Source of the DNA: Amycolatopsis sp. WQ 127309
GTDB lineage: Bacteria > Actinomycetota > Actinomycetes > Mycobacteriales > Pseudonocardiaceae
NCBI RefSeq assembly: GCF_023023025.1
Contig: NZ_CP095481.1
Coordinates: forward strand, 1,674,001-1,738,000
DNA length: 64,000 nucleotides
Reading direction: 5' to 3'
Within the stretch, counting starts at the first letter, position 1, and each line of letters starts with the position of its first letter. The notes under the pieces are model-generated. The model had not been told where the DNA came from, did no database searches, and saw only the letters and a program-made list of their open reading frames with translations. Of the stretch, positions 34,513 to 44,069 are shown piece by piece. Position numbers and translations under genes: made by a program.

Positions 34513-35991
34513 ATGGCTCAGGAGCACGCCGGGCATCGGCAGTACGAAAGCGACTTCTACGCCCAGACGCAGCAGAAGCTGCAGCAGAACGTGCACCACT
34601 TCGGCGCCGAAGACCAGGGCGATGCCCGGGACGGTGTCACGCCGCAGACGCAGAACCAGGCCGCGCAGTACTCCGTCGAGCAGGGCAAGCAGCTGCTGCA
34701 CGATCGGGCCACCCGCGGGGATGCGCCCGCGCCGGGGCAGAACTACCCCGCCAGCAGTCATGAAGACCTCTACAACATGGTCCACGAGAACATGAATCCC
34801 GGGGATCTGGACGACCGCGGCCGGGTGGCCAACAAGCTCGGCAACTGGCTGGCCGACGTCTCCAACGCCGCGAACGACGCCGTCAACTCCAGTGAAGTGC
34901 AGTGGCAGGGCTCCGGGGCCGCGCAGGCTCATGGGTTCTTCCAGAACACCGCCACCTACACCGCCGATACGGCCAACGCCGCCCAGCTCAGCTCCAACCG
35001 CTACTCGCAGCAGGCGGCCGCCGCTGATTATGCGCAGAAGAACATGCCTGAGCCCACTGGGTTCAACCAGCAGGCCGAGGTCGACAAAGCGACCAAGCAG
35101 TACCAGGCCGGTGATCTCATCGGCGGGGCGAACACGATGAACGGCGTCGCCGCGAAGCAGCAGCAGGCAGACGCCGCGCACCAGCAGGCCGTGCAGGTTC
35201 TCCAGGGCCTCGACGGCACCTACCACGAGACCGCCAGCACCCAGCCGACCTACTCGCCGCCGCCGCAGCTGGGGTCGAGTGACAGCACCACCGCCAGCGG
35301 ATTCCACGGGACCAGCAGCACCAGCTTCACCGGCACCCCGACCATCGGCGGCTCAGGCGGCACCGGTGGGACAGGCGGCTTCAGCGGAGTCGGCGGCGGC
35401 GCCGGGGGCACCGGCGGGACCAGCGGCAGCTTCGCGCCCCCCGGCGGCACCACGCCTCCCGGGGCGACACCGCCCAGCACGTTCGTTCCGCCCGGGGCCA
35501 CCAGCGGCACCGGGAACGCCGGTGGCTTCGGCGGCGGCAACTCCGGCTTCCGCGGCGCGCCCGCCGCGAGTGCGTTCCCGCGGATGGGGCCGGACGGCCT
35601 CGCCATGCCCGGCGGGACGGCCGGCGCCGGCGGGAGCGGTGGGGACATCACGCGCGGCAAGTCCGGGGCCGGGCGCGCCGGGAGCGGGTTCGCCGGGTCG
35701 CGGGTGTCCGGCGGCGGCGCCACCGGGAGTCCGAAGGAAACCGCGGGCGAAGGCGGCAAGACGGGCGCCAAGGGCACCGGTGAACGGCTCGAACGCGGCG
35801 CGACCGCGGCCGCCGCGGCCAAGGGGAAGGCCGGGGGCGCCGGTGCGGCCGGGGCCGGCGCGGGCAAGAAGAAGGAAGACGACAAGGAACACAAGAACAA
35901 GATCCAGCTCGAGGAAGACATCTTCGACCTCAAGCCGGAACGCGGACCGGACGGCGAGAAGATCGTCCGGCCGACCATCGGCGAAGCCTGA
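34513..35991 (+). CDS. PPE/WXG-like protein with Gly/Pro-rich tail
   Basis: About 492 residues. The helical N-terminal part (1-235) contains SSEVQWQGSGAAQAHGFF, a W-x-G turn as in WXG100/PPE proteins. A low-complexity Gly/Thr/Pro/Ala region (240-450) follows, then a conserved acidic tail (KKKEDDKEHKNKIQLEEDIFDLKPERGPDGEKIVRPTIGEA). ATG 34513 is chosen, with GGGGCGAG upstream; GTG 34507 overlapping the previous stop is an alternative. It is probably exported by type VII secretion with EspG help; the role outside the cell is unknown. Confidence 0.68.
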   Translation: MAQEHAGHRQYESDFYAQTQQKLQQNVHHFGAEDQGDARDGVTPQTQNQAAQYSVEQGKQLLHDRATRGDAPAPGQNYPASSHEDLYNMVHENMNPGDLDDRGRVANKLGNWLADVSNAANDAVNSSEVQWQGSGAAQAHGFFQNTATYTADTANAAQLSSNRYSQQAAAADYAQKNMPEPTGFNQQAEVDKATKQYQAGDLIGGANTMNGVAAKQQQADAAHQQAVQVLQGLDGTYHETASTQPTYSPPPQLGSSDSTTASGFHGTSSTSFTGTPTIGGSGGTGGTGGFSGVGGGAGGTGGTSGSFAPPGGTTPPGATPPSTFVPPGATSGTGNAGGFGGGNSGFRGAPAASAFPRMGPDGLAMPGGTAGAGGSGGDITRGKSGAGRAGSGFAGSRVSGGGATGSPKETAGEGGKTGAKGTGERLERGATAAAAAKGKAGGAGAAGAGAGKKKEDDKEHKNKIQLEEDIFDLKPERGPDGEKIVRPTIGEA

Positions 35992-36076
35992 CCCCCCAGG
36001 ACCCCTAAGGGGTTGCCCTGGTAAAGCGAGAAAAGCGTCACCACACGGGCCCAAAAGCCCTGGATACAGTGGAAGC

Positions 36077-36859
36077 ATGCGCTTCTTCATCGTCGACGCC
36101 TTCACCGGCAAGGCCTTCGCCGGGAACTCCGCCGGGGTCGTGCTCCTCGACGCGCCCGCCGAGCCCGCCTGGATGCAGGCCGTCGCCGCGGAGATGCGGC
36201 ACTCCGAGACCGCCTTCGTCGTCGTCGGCGGAGACAGCGGCGAGGGCGGAGACGATGGGGCGAAGTCGTTGCGGTGGTTCACGCCGGCGGCCGAAGTCGC
36301 CCTGTGCGGGCACGCCACCGTCGCCACCACGCACGTCCTCGGCGGCGAGCAGGTCTACGCCACCCTCAGCGGCGAACTGCGCGCGAAGGCCGCCGACGGC
36401 TGGGTCGAGCTGGACTTCCCCTCCGACCCGCCCGCGCCGTCCGACGACGACCTCAGCGCGATCCTGCCCGGCGTCGAGATCGAGCGGACCGGACGCGGCG
36501 TCGAGAACCTCTTCGCCGTCCTCCCGGACGCCGAGGCCGTCCGCACCCTCGAGCCCGACCTGAAAGAGCTGAAGGCCACCTGGAAGGGCCGGCTGCTCGT
36601 CACGGCCGCGGGTGACGTCGACGGCATCGACTACGTCAGCCGGTTCTTCGGGCCCGGCGTCGGCGTCGACGAAGATCCCGTCACCGGCTCGGCGCACTGC
36701 ATCCTGTCGCCGTACTGGTCCGGGCGGCTGAACAAGACCGACCTCACCGGCGCGCAGGTGTCGGCGCGCGGCGGCATCGTCCGGACCCGCCAGGACGGCG
36801 ACCGGGTCCACCTGTCCGGCCAGGCCGTGACCGTCGTGAGCGGGGAGCTGCACGTCTGA
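36077..36859 (+). CDS. PhzF-family epimerase/isomerase
   Basis: A 260-residue protein. It opens FFIVDAFTGKAFAGNSAGVVLLD and has MRHSETAFV with the catalytic Glu, FTPAAEVALCGHATVA, and GVDEDPVTGSAHCIL, all diagnostic of PhzF. Homologues catalyse isomerisation in phenazine synthesis or diaminopimelate-epimerase-like reactions, but no phenazine genes are present. TACAGT (36065-36070) ends 6 bases before the ATG. It ends on the first base of the next gene. Confidence 0.92.
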   Translation: MRFFIVDAFTGKAFAGNSAGVVLLDAPAEPAWMQAVAAEMRHSETAFVVVGGDSGEGGDDGAKSLRWFTPAAEVALCGHATVATTHVLGGEQVYATLSGELRAKAADGWVELDFPSDPPAPSDDDLSAILPGVEIERTGRGVENLFAVLPDAEAVRTLEPDLKELKATWKGRLLVTAAGDVDGIDYVSRFFGPGVGVDEDPVTGSAHCILSPYWSGRLNKTDLTGAQVSARGGIVRTRQDGDRVHLSGQAVTVVSGELHV

Positions 36860-37233
36860 TGCGCACGCTGCTGAACATCATCTGGCTCGTGCTGTGCGGC
36901 TTCTGGATGGCGCTGGGCTACCTGGCCGCGGGCGTGGTCTGCTGCATCCTGATCGTCACGATCCCGTTCGGGCTCGCGTCGTTCCGGATCGCCCGCTACG
37001 CGCTCTGGCCGTTCGGCCGCACGGTCGTCGACCGCCGCGACGCGGGCTCGCCGTCCTTCGTCGGCAACGTGATCTGGTTCCTCTTCGCCGGGCTGTGGCT
37101 GGCGATCGGGCACGTGTTCACGGGCATCGCGCTGTGCGTCACGATCATCGGCATCCCGCTGGGCGTGGCGAACTTCAAGATGATCCCGGTGTCCCTGATG
37201 CCGCTCGGCAAGGAGATCGTCGAGCTCCCCTGA
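36859..37233 (+). CDS. YccF-domain inner membrane protein
   Basis: A 124-residue protein with two repeats of the YccF motif (NIIWLVLCGFWMALGYLAAGVVCCILIVTIPFG and NVIWFLFAGLWLAIGHVFTGIALCVTIIGIPLG), each a hydrophobic hairpin. The function is unknown. It is translationally coupled to PhzF (TGATG). It corresponds to mycobacterial Rv0870c by position and family. Confidence 0.92.
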   Translation: MRTLLNIIWLVLCGFWMALGYLAAGVVCCILIVTIPFGLASFRIARYALWPFGRTVVDRRDAGSPSFVGNVIWFLFAGLWLAIGHVFTGIALCVTIIGIPLGVANFKMIPVSLMPLGKEIVELP

Positions 37234-38034
37234 TCACGACTCCGGCTCGTACGGCAGCTTCACCACCAGGCACGGCCCGCCGACGAACAGCCCGCCGTCG
37301 ACGCCGAGGGCCTTGCCGCCCGCGTAGAGGAACGGGCCCTCGATCTGCGTGGGGTGGATGCCCAGCTGGTCGGCGATGACGCTGTGCCCGTGGATGATGC
37401 GCGAGCCGCCCAGTGCGTCCATCAGCTTCTGGGCGTTGTCCTCGCCTTCCGGGCCGCGGAACGCGTAACGCGTCGTCATCCGGCGCCAGACGTCCCACCA
37501 CGACTCGATGTCCGAGCCCAGCAGGATCTCGCGGGCGGAGGCGTTGATCGCCTCGACCGAATCGCCCCAGTCGAGGTACTCCAGGGTGTCCGAGTGCAGG
37601 AGCAGGTGGTCGGCGGCGAGCGCGGCCAGGGGCCGGGCGGTCAGCCACTCGATGTGCTCCGGGGTCAGCCGGTCCTGGTCCGACAGCAGGCCGCCGTTGA
37701 TCTCCCAGCTGCGGGCGAAGCTGCGCGGCCCGAAGTCGGACGGCACCGGCTGGTCGCCGAAGTGGTACATGCCCAGCGCGAGGATCTCGTGGTTGCCCAG
37801 CAGCGTCTGGACCTGGCCGCCGGCTTCCGCCGCCTGCGCTTCGAGCTGGATGACCAGGTCGATGGCGCCCACGCCGTCCGGCCCGCGGTCGACGAAGTCA
37901 CCGAGGAACCACAGCTGGTCCTCGCCCCCTGACCAGTTGTCTTCGTCGTCCACCAACCCCTCGGCGCGCAGTGCTTCGGCCAGTTCGTCCCGGTGGCCAT
38001 GCACGTCGCCCACCACAAATGTGGAGTTGCTCAT
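37234..38034 (-). CDS. Metallophosphoesterase (PP2A/ApaH-like)
   Basis: A 266-residue calcineurin-type phosphoesterase with the metal-ligand motifs GDVHGH, GDFVDRGP and GNHE in order. Later His residues are in LLHSDTLEY and RIIHGHSVIAD. It could act on phosphoproteins or dinucleotides. Its stop abuts the YccF stop with no gap. Confidence 0.9.
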   Translation of the reverse strand: MSNSTFVVGDVHGHRDELAEALRAEGLVDDEDNWSGGEDQLWFLGDFVDRGPDGVGAIDLVIQLEAQAAEAGGQVQTLLGNHEILALGMYHFGDQPVPSDFGPRSFARSWEINGGLLSDQDRLTPEHIEWLTARPLAALAADHLLLHSDTLEYLDWGDSVEAINASAREILLGSDIESWWDVWRRMTTRYAFRGPEGEDNAQKLMDALGGSRIIHGHSVIADQLGIHPTQIEGPFLYAGGKALGVDGGLFVGGPCLVVKLPYEPES

Positions 38035-38071
38035 CCGGTGACGATAAGCCCTGCTCGCGACGGGGTCTCGA

Positions 38072-38866
38072 TCAGCCTTCCCCGAAAGGGTCGGTCGTCT
38101 TCCCGATCAGGTCGGCGATGGAGTCGAGCACCAGAGTGGGCCGATACGGATAGCGTTCGGCCGACTCCCTGGTGGAGATGCCGGTGAGCACCAGAATCGT
38201 CTGCAGCCCGGCTTCGATGCCCGAGTGCACGTCCGTGTCCATCCGGTCGCCGATCATCAGCGTCGACTCCGAATGGGCACCCAATCGGCGCAACGCCGAG
38301 CGCATCATCAACGGGTTCGGCTTGCCGACGTAGTACGGCGAACGCCCGGTGGCCTTCTCGATCAGCGCCGCGACGGAACCGGTGGCGGGCATCGATCCCT
38401 CGACGCTCGGGCCGGTCGCGTCCGGGTTGGTCGCGATGAACTTCGCGCCGCCCTCGATCAGCCGGATCGCCCGCGTGATGGCGCTGAAGCTGTAGGTGCG
38501 GGTCTCGCCCAGCACGACGTAGTCGGGGTCGCGCTCGGTCAGGACGTAGCCGACCTCGTGCAGCGCCGTCGTCAGGCCCGCTTCGCCGATGACGTACGCC
38601 GTGCCGTTCGGCCGCTGCGACGAGAGGAACTTCGCCGTCGCCAGCGCCGAGGTCCAGATCGCCTCTTCGGGGATGTCGAGCCCGGTGCGCTCCAGGCGTG
38701 CCCGCAGGTCACGCGGGGTGTAGATCGAGTTGTTCGTCAGCACCAGGAAGCCGATGCCGTTCGCCTTCAGCTCGGCGAGGAACTCGTCGGCCCCGGGAAC
38801 GAGGTGCTCCTCCTTCACCAGGACGCCGTCCATGTCGGAGAGATACGTCCACCGGCGCTCATCCAT
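38072..38866 (-). CDS. HAD-IIA phosphatase (NagD-like)
   Basis: A 264-residue protein. Motif I is SDMDGVL, with catalytic Asp residues; LTNNS is motif II and [12 protein letters not shown] contains the motif III Lys. [17 protein letters not shown] is motif IV, and a C2 cap lies in between. NagD-like enzymes hydrolyse small sugar or nucleotide phosphates. It sits 37 bases from the phosphoesterase gene on the same strand, probably co-transcribed. There is no strong Shine-Dalgarno before its ATG. Confidence 0.9.
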   Translation of the reverse strand: MDERRWTYLSDMDGVLVKEEHLVPGADEFLAELKANGIGFLVLTNNSIYTPRDLRARLERTGLDIPEEAIWTSALATAKFLSSQRPNGTAYVIGEAGLTTALHEVGYVLTERDPDYVVLGETRTYSFSAITRAIRLIEGGAKFIATNPDATGPSVEGSMPATGSVAALIEKATGRSPYYVGKPNPLMMRSALRRLGAHSESTLMIGDRMDTDVHSGIEAGLQTILVLTGISTRESAERYPYRPTLVLDSIADLIGKTTDPFGEG

Positions 38867-39059
38867 GCGCGAAACCTATCACGCGCGCGAGACACCTGCG
38901 TTCGCCGACGAAAAGGGTTACAGTGGGAATTGCCGGTATCGCGAGGGGAGTCGCGTACCCGGCCACCGAGGGGGTTCGGGGGAATTCACCGCACACGTCG
39001 TCGACGGAAACGTCGTGGCGCAATTCGTCCTGCCCCCGCACCGCGAGGGGGAGAAACGC

Positions 39060-40841
39060 ATGACCGGAATCATCGAGCGCCCGGCGACGACCGGGCCGAT
39101 CACCGCGCCGAACTGGGGACTCACCAAGTTCCTCGACCCACTGCGCGTTCCGCCGGCGCTCCGGCCGCATTCCTGGCGCCACGACGCGATCACCATTCCG
39201 ATGGTGACGAAGCAGCAGCGGCTCCACTCACAATTGCCGCCGAGCACATTGTGGACGTACGCGGGACATTTCCCGGGTCCGACTATCGACGTGCGCACCG
39301 GCGAACAACTGCGGATTTCGTGGTCGAACGAAATCGACGGCGAGTTTCCGCTCGTCGCCGTTCAGGGCCCGGTGGCGGACGCGCCGGCGAGCCGGCCCGG
39401 CCGCGAGCTGGACAAGCCCGGCTACTCCGTCATCGACGGCGTCGCCGACCTGCCGGCGTGGACCGTGGTGCACCTGCACGGCGCCCGGACCAACGCGGGC
39501 AACGACGGCTGGGCGCACAATGCCGGCCTGAAGGGCACTTCGCAGCTGACGGAGTACCGGAACGCCCAGCCCGCGATGCCGCTCTGGTACCACGACCACG
39601 CGATGGCGATCACGCGTTTCAACGTCCACACCGGCCTCGCCGGGATGTACCTCATCCGCGACGACGAGGAGGACGCGCTCGACCTGCCCCGTGGCGACCA
39701 CGAGATCCCGCTGATCATCACCGACCGCAACCTCGACACCGACCCGGCGACCGGCGCGCTCACCGGGCAGCTGCTGTTCAAGGTCCCGGTCGTCCCGAAC
39801 GGCCCGATGATCCCGTTCACCGGCCCGTTCACCCTGGTCAACGGCGTCATCTGGCCGCACCTGGACGTCGACGCGCGGTGGTACCGCTTCCGGCTGCTCA
39901 ACGCGGCCAACTCGCGGTTCTACACGCTGAACCTGGTCGACGAGGACAACCGGCCGGTGAACGACGCCGTCCGCCTGATCGGCACCGACGGCGGCCTGCT
40001 GCCGGTGCCCGCGGAACTGCCCGCGGGCGGCCTGACCGTCGCCCCGGCCGAGCGCTTCGACGTGCTGATCGACTTCAGCCGCTTCAAGGGCCGCAATCTC
40101 AAGCTGCGCAACGCCGACCCGCGCCTCGGCACGGTCGAGCCGGACCTGATGGAGTTCCGGGTCGACGGCCGCGCGAAGCACGACCCGTTCCGGCTGCCGG
40201 CGACGATCTCGACGTCCTACACGCGGCTGGTGCATGGCTCGACGCTGCCGGCGGACCACGACCACGTCTGGGTCGCGCTGCTGCTCAACGCCGAGGGCCA
40301 CCCGGAGATGTGGGACCTCGAAGAGCTGGACACCCCCGACCCGGGTGGCGAAGGGATCATCCAGCTCGCCGACCCGGCGGGGCCGCTGCGGACGTTCCGG
40401 ATGATCGGGAAGATCTTCGACGACACCACCGGCATCTTCATCGACCACGACCGATGGGCGGTGTGGAACATCCTGCACGTCGCGAACGGCGGACCCGCGC
40501 ACCCGATCCACATCCACCTGACGGAGTTCCAGGCGCTCTTCCGGCGGGCCTTCACCACGACGTTCGACCAGGCGTCGGCGCGGACGACGGCGCCGCTCGC
40601 CGGGTTCACCGACGTCCCGCTGGAGAAGTACGAAGAGGGCTGGAAGGACACGATCCTCGTGAACCCCGGCCAGTGGGTGAGCGTGGCCGGTCAGTTCGGT
40701 GGTGGCACCGGGGAGTTCATGTACCACTGCCACATCCTCGACCACGAGGACGAAGGCATGATGCGGCCGTTCGTCGTGCACCCGCCGGAGGTGGCGAAGT
40801 TCCACGTCCACCCGGGCGGCGGCCACCACCACGACGGCTGA
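39060..40841 (+). CDS. Multicopper oxidase (phenoxazinone synthase/CotA-like)
   Basis: A 593-residue three-domain multicopper oxidase. The copper motifs are HLHG (138-141), WYHDH (176-180), HPIHIH (from 481) and HCHILDHEDEGM (from 556), with Met567 as axial type-1 ligand. No signal peptide or Tat motif is present, so it is probably cytoplasmic, as proposed for phenoxazinone synthase and spore-coat relatives. A His-rich tail (HVHPGGGHHHDG) follows. ATG 39060 has GAGGGGGAG. A -10-like TACAGT lies about 140 bases upstream. The substrate is unknown. Confidence 0.92.
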   Translation: MTGIIERPATTGPITAPNWGLTKFLDPLRVPPALRPHSWRHDAITIPMVTKQQRLHSQLPPSTLWTYAGHFPGPTIDVRTGEQLRISWSNEIDGEFPLVAVQGPVADAPASRPGRELDKPGYSVIDGVADLPAWTVVHLHGARTNAGNDGWAHNAGLKGTSQLTEYRNAQPAMPLWYHDHAMAITRFNVHTGLAGMYLIRDDEEDALDLPRGDHEIPLIITDRNLDTDPATGALTGQLLFKVPVVPNGPMIPFTGPFTLVNGVIWPHLDVDARWYRFRLLNAANSRFYTLNLVDEDNRPVNDAVRLIGTDGGLLPVPAELPAGGLTVAPAERFDVLIDFSRFKGRNLKLRNADPRLGTVEPDLMEFRVDGRAKHDPFRLPATISTSYTRLVHGSTLPADHDHVWVALLLNAEGHPEMWDLEELDTPDPGGEGIIQLADPAGPLRTFRMIGKIFDDTTGIFIDHDRWAVWNILHVANGGPAHPIHIHLTEFQALFRRAFTTTFDQASARTTAPLAGFTDVPLEKYEEGWKDTILVNPGQWVSVAGQFGGGTGEFMYHCHILDHEDEGMMRPFVVHPPEVAKFHVHPGGGHHHDG

Positions 40842-40855
40842 CCCCGGCTCCCATG

Positions 40856-40938
40856 CGCCCCGATGTGGCGTTGGGTGCGTTGGACGCACCGAACGCCACA
40901 TCGGGTGCGTCAGATGCACCCAACGCCACATTGGGGCG
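40856..40938. repeat. Large inverted repeat between convergent genes
   Basis: A 23-base arm at 40856-40878 (starting CGCCCCGATGTGGCG) pairs with 40916-40938 with one mismatch. An internal near-copy of the right arm lies near 40886-40905. It fills the gap between the multicopper oxidase and modC and ends one base before the modC stop. I recall this sequence type (reading ASDAPNAT in one frame) as an abundant intergenic repeat in Amycolatopsis. It may terminate both genes. Confidence 0.75.
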
Positions 40939-42006
40939 TCAGAAAGCCGCGGCCGGGTGCACGCTGACCGTGGCGGCCTTGACCGACAGCGTCACCGCTG
41001 TGCCGGGTTCCAGGGCCAGCTCGGCGACGGCGGCGGGGGTGAGGTCGGCGGTGAGGCCGTGCACCCAGCCGTCGCCCTCGGCCCGGACGCGGATCACCGG
41101 CCCGTGCGGCTCCAGCGCGGCGACGACGGCGCCCGCGGTGTTGCGCGGGCTCCCCCGGTGCTCGCCGTCGCGGGCGTAGACGGCGACGGCGTTCGGCGGG
41201 AACACCGCGACCGCCGGCTCTCCCCGGACCACATCGGCCGCGGGGATGCCGGAGACGACGGCACCCGACGCCGTCCGCAGGCCGTCTTCGACCGCCGTGC
41301 CGGCGATCAGGTTGAGGCCGGCGATCCGCGCGGTGAACGCCGTTCGCGGGGCAGACAGCACGTCACGGGTCGGGCCGCGTTCGACGACGCGGCCGTCGTT
41401 CATCACCGCGACGTGGTCGGCGAGCGCGAGCGCGTCGAGCGGGTCGTGCGTGACCAGGACGGTCGTCGGCCCGGTCTTCAGCACCCGCCGCAGCAGACCG
41501 CGGATCGCGGGCGCGGCGTCGACGTCGAGGGCGGCGAACGGCTCGTCGAGCAGCAGCAGGTCCGGCTGGGCGGCGAGCGCCCTGGCGATCGCGACGCGCT
41601 GGGCCTGCCCGCCGGACAGCTGACCGGGGCGCCGGCCGGCCAGCTCGACGGCGTCCACTTCGGCCAGCCAGTGGTGGGCGAGGTCGCGGGCGGCGCGGCG
41701 GCCGGTGCCAGTCGAGCGCGGCGAGAACGCGACGTTGTCCACTGCGGACAGGTGCGGGAAGAGCAGCGCGTCCTGCGAGAGCAGCCCGATGCCACGCCGG
41801 TGCGGCGCCAAGCCGGCCAGCGACCGCCCGGCCACGGTGATCTCCGCGGACCGCGGCGCGATCAACCCGGCGAGGCAGCCGAGCACCGTCGACTTGCCGG
41901 AGCCGTTCGGGCCCAGCAGCGCCAGCACCGTCCCGGTGGGCACGTCGAGGTCCACCGACAGTTCGAACGAACCGCGGACGACCTCGATCCGGGCGGCCAG
42001 GCTCAT
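40939..42006 (-). CDS. modC: Molybdate ABC transporter ATP-binding protein
   Basis: A 355-residue protein. The ABC domain has Walker [13 protein letters not shown]-loop [13 protein letters not shown], signature [15 protein letters not shown] and Walker [15 protein letters not shown]-terminal TOBE/Mop-type domain (about 285-355) binds oxyanion and is typical of ModC. It powers molybdate (or tungstate) import. Its ATG overlaps the modB stop (ATGA). It is the last gene of mop-modA-modB-modC. Confidence 0.92.
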   Translation of the reverse strand: MSLAARIEVVRGSFELSVDLDVPTGTVLALLGPNGSGKSTVLGCLAGLIAPRSAEITVAGRSLAGLAPHRRGIGLLSQDALLFPHLSAVDNVAFSPRSTGTGRRAARDLAHHWLAEVDAVELAGRRPGQLSGGQAQRVAIARALAAQPDLLLLDEPFAALDVDAAPAIRGLLRRVLKTGPTTVLVTHDPLDALALADHVAVMNDGRVVERGPTRDVLSAPRTAFTARIAGLNLIAGTAVEDGLRTASGAVVSGIPAADVVRGEPAVAVFPPNAVAVYARDGEHRGSPRNTAGAVVAALEPHGPVIRVRAEGDGWVHGLTADLTPAAVAELALEPGTAVTLSVKAATVSVHPAAAF

Positions 42007-42821
42007 CGCAGCCCGCCTTCCCACGAGCGCGGGCGCGCGACGGCGATCACGACGACCGCCACGACGATCAGCAGCAGCGCCAGCGCCACCGCGCTGTCGA
42101 CGTCCACTTCGGCCTGCTGGTAGACCTCCAGCGGCAGCGTGCGGGTGACGTCTTCGAGGCTGCCGGCGAAGGTGATCGTCGCGCCGAACTCGCCGAGCGC
42201 GCGGGCGAAGCTGAGGACGACGCCGGAGCCGAGCGAGGGCAGCAGCAGCGGCAGGGTGACCCGGCGGAAGACGGTCCAGGGCCGCGCGCCGAGCGTCGCG
42301 GCGACCTGCTCGTAGCGGTCGCCGGAGCCGCGCAGCGCCCCTTCGAGGCTGACCACGAGGAACGGCATCGCGACGAACGTCTGCGCGATGACCACCGCGG
42401 TCGTGGTGAACGGCACCGACTCCCCGGTCAGCGTGGTGATCAGCATGCCGAGGAAGCCCTTGCGGCCGAGCAGGTAGAGCAGCGCGAGCCCGCCGACGAC
42501 CGGGGGCAGCACCAGCGGCAGCAGCACGATCGAGCGCAGCAGGCGGACACCGGCGAACCGGGCGCGGGCGAGCACGACGGCCAGCGGCACGCCGAGCAGC
42601 ACGCAGGCCACAGTGGACAACGAGGCCGTGATCAGCGACAGCCGCAGCGCGTGCAGCGACGACGGCGTGACGATCAGCGCGGGGAACCGCGTGAGGTCGG
42701 AGCGCACCAGCAGCCCGACGACGGGGAGCACGACCAGCGCCAGCGCGAGCGTGGCGGGCACGGCGAGCACCCACGGAACCCGCGAACGGCCGGCCGGGGA
42801 CTTCCCAGGCCGGCCGCTCAC
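42003..42821 (-). CDS. modB: Molybdate ABC transporter permease
   Basis: A 272-residue membrane protein with six helices. The EAA-type loop reads [28 protein letters not shown], and [14 protein letters not shown] is the ModB signature. It forms the channel for molybdate with ModC. GTG 42821 lies 7 bases after the modA stop, and its stop overlaps the modC start. Confidence 0.93.
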   Translation of the reverse strand: MSGRPGKSPAGRSRVPWVLAVPATLALALVVLPVVGLLVRSDLTRFPALIVTPSSLHALRLSLITASLSTVACVLLGVPLAVVLARARFAGVRLLRSIVLLPLVLPPVVGGLALLYLLGRKGFLGMLITTLTGESVPFTTTAVVIAQTFVAMPFLVVSLEGALRGSGDRYEQVAATLGARPWTVFRRVTLPLLLPSLGSGVVLSFARALGEFGATITFAGSLEDVTRTLPLEVYQQAEVDVDSAVALALLLIVVAVVVIAVARPRSWEGGLR

Positions 42822-42828
42822 GAGGTGC

Positions 42829-43635
42829 TTACGCCGCAGGGCCGAACCCGACCTTCGTCAGCTCCGCCTTGCCCTCCGCGCCGAGCACGAAGTCGTCGAA
42901 CTCCTTGGCCAGTGCGCTCTGGCCGCCCTTGACCACGGCGATCGGGTAGTTGTTGATCGCGCCGCTCGCCTCGGGGAAGTCGACCTTGTCGACCTTGCCC
43001 GCGGCGGACGTGGCGTCGGTCACGTAGACCAGGCCCGCGTCGGCGTCGCCGGACTGGACCTTGGCCAGCACCTGCTTGACGTCCTGCTCCTCGCTCTTCG
43101 GCTTGAGCGTGACGCCGGTGCTCGTCTCGACCTTCTTGGTCGCCGAGCCGCACGGCACCTGCGCGGCGCAGGTCACCACGGTCAGCCCGGCCTTGTTCAG
43201 GTCGGCGAACGTCTTGATGCCCTTGGGGTTGCCCGGGGCGACGGCGATGGCGAGCTTGTTCGTGGCGAACACGGTCGGCTGGCCGTCGATCACCCCGCCC
43301 TGCACGGCCTTGTCCATGTTGGCCTGGTCGGCGGAGGCGAAGACGTCGGCCTTCGCGCCGTTGGTCAGCTGCTGGACCAGACCGGACGAGCCGGCGAAGC
43401 TGAACTTCACGGTGACGCCGGAGTGCGCGGCTTCGAACTCCTTGCCGAGCGCGGTGAACGACTCGGTGAGGGACGCGGCGGCGAACACGGTCAGCGTGCC
43501 GCCGGCCTCGCCGGCGCCCTTGGGCGCGGGTGCGCTGGCCGACGACCCGCCGGACTGCGTGCTGGGCTCGTCCGAGCTGCTGCACGCGCCCGCGAACAAG
43601 GCGACGGCCGCAACGGCAAGAGCAAGCTTCTTCAT
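42829..43635 (-). CDS. modA: Molybdate-binding lipoprotein
   Basis: A 268-residue lipoprotein. The lipobox is FAGAC near residue 18. [51 protein letters not shown] and TNKLAIAV are ModA hallmarks, with the Ser residues that hold the oxyanion. It captures molybdate outside the membrane for ModBC. GGAAGGAAG precedes the ATG, whose first bases overlap the stop of the Mop regulator gene (ATGA). Confidence 0.95.
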   Translation of the reverse strand: MKKLALAVAAVALFAGACSSSDEPSTQSGGSSASAPAPKGAGEAGGTLTVFAAASLTESFTALGKEFEAAHSGVTVKFSFAGSSGLVQQLTNGAKADVFASADQANMDKAVQGGVIDGQPTVFATNKLAIAVAPGNPKGIKTFADLNKAGLTVVTCAAQVPCGSATKKVETSTGVTLKPKSEEQDVKQVLAKVQSGDADAGLVYVTDATSAAGKVDKVDFPEASGAINNYPIAVVKGGQSALAKEFDDFVLGAEGKAELTKVGFGPAA

Positions 43636-44036
43636 CGACTTCCTTCCGGTGTCTCCACCACGACGGTGGTCGCCTTGACCACCGCGACCGCGAGCACCCC
43701 AGGGCGCAGGCCCAGCTCGCGTACGGCTTCCGTACTCATCAGGGACACCACACGGTGTGCCCCGCACTGCAGTTCCACCTGGGCCATCACCTTGTCGGCG
43801 ACGACCTCGGTGACCAGCCCGACGAACTTGTTGCGGGCGGAGCGGCCGACCGGGGACGGGTCGTCGGGGCCACTCGCCTGGGCACGGGCGAACCCGGCCA
43901 GCTGGGCACCGTCCACGACCTTGCGGCCGGCGGCGTCGTCGGTGGCGGTCAGCTGGCCCGCGCGCACCCAGCGGCGGACCGTGTCGTCACTGACCCCGAG
44001 CAGGCGCGCGGCCTCGGACAACCGAAATTGCGGCAT
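43632..44036 (-). CDS. HTH-Mop molybdate-responsive regulator
   Basis: A 134-residue protein. The N-terminal helix-turn-helix of MerR/excisionase type (MPQFRLSEAARLLGVSDDTVRRWVRAGQL, 1-29) is joined to a C-terminal Mop/TOBE domain (68-132, ARNKFVGLVTEVVADKVMAQVELQCGAHRVVSLMSTEAVRELGL). Mop domains bind molybdate as oligomers. It heads the operon and overlaps modA, so it probably senses molybdate and controls uptake. It is much smaller than the classical ModE. Confidence 0.88.
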   Translation of the reverse strand: MPQFRLSEAARLLGVSDDTVRRWVRAGQLTATDDAAGRKVVDGAQLAGFARAQASGPDDPSPVGRSARNKFVGLVTEVVADKVMAQVELQCGAHRVVSLMSTEAVRELGLRPGVLAVAVVKATTVVVETPEGSR

Positions 44037-44069
44037 AGCGCAGACATTATCGCCGCAGTTGAGGAAAAG

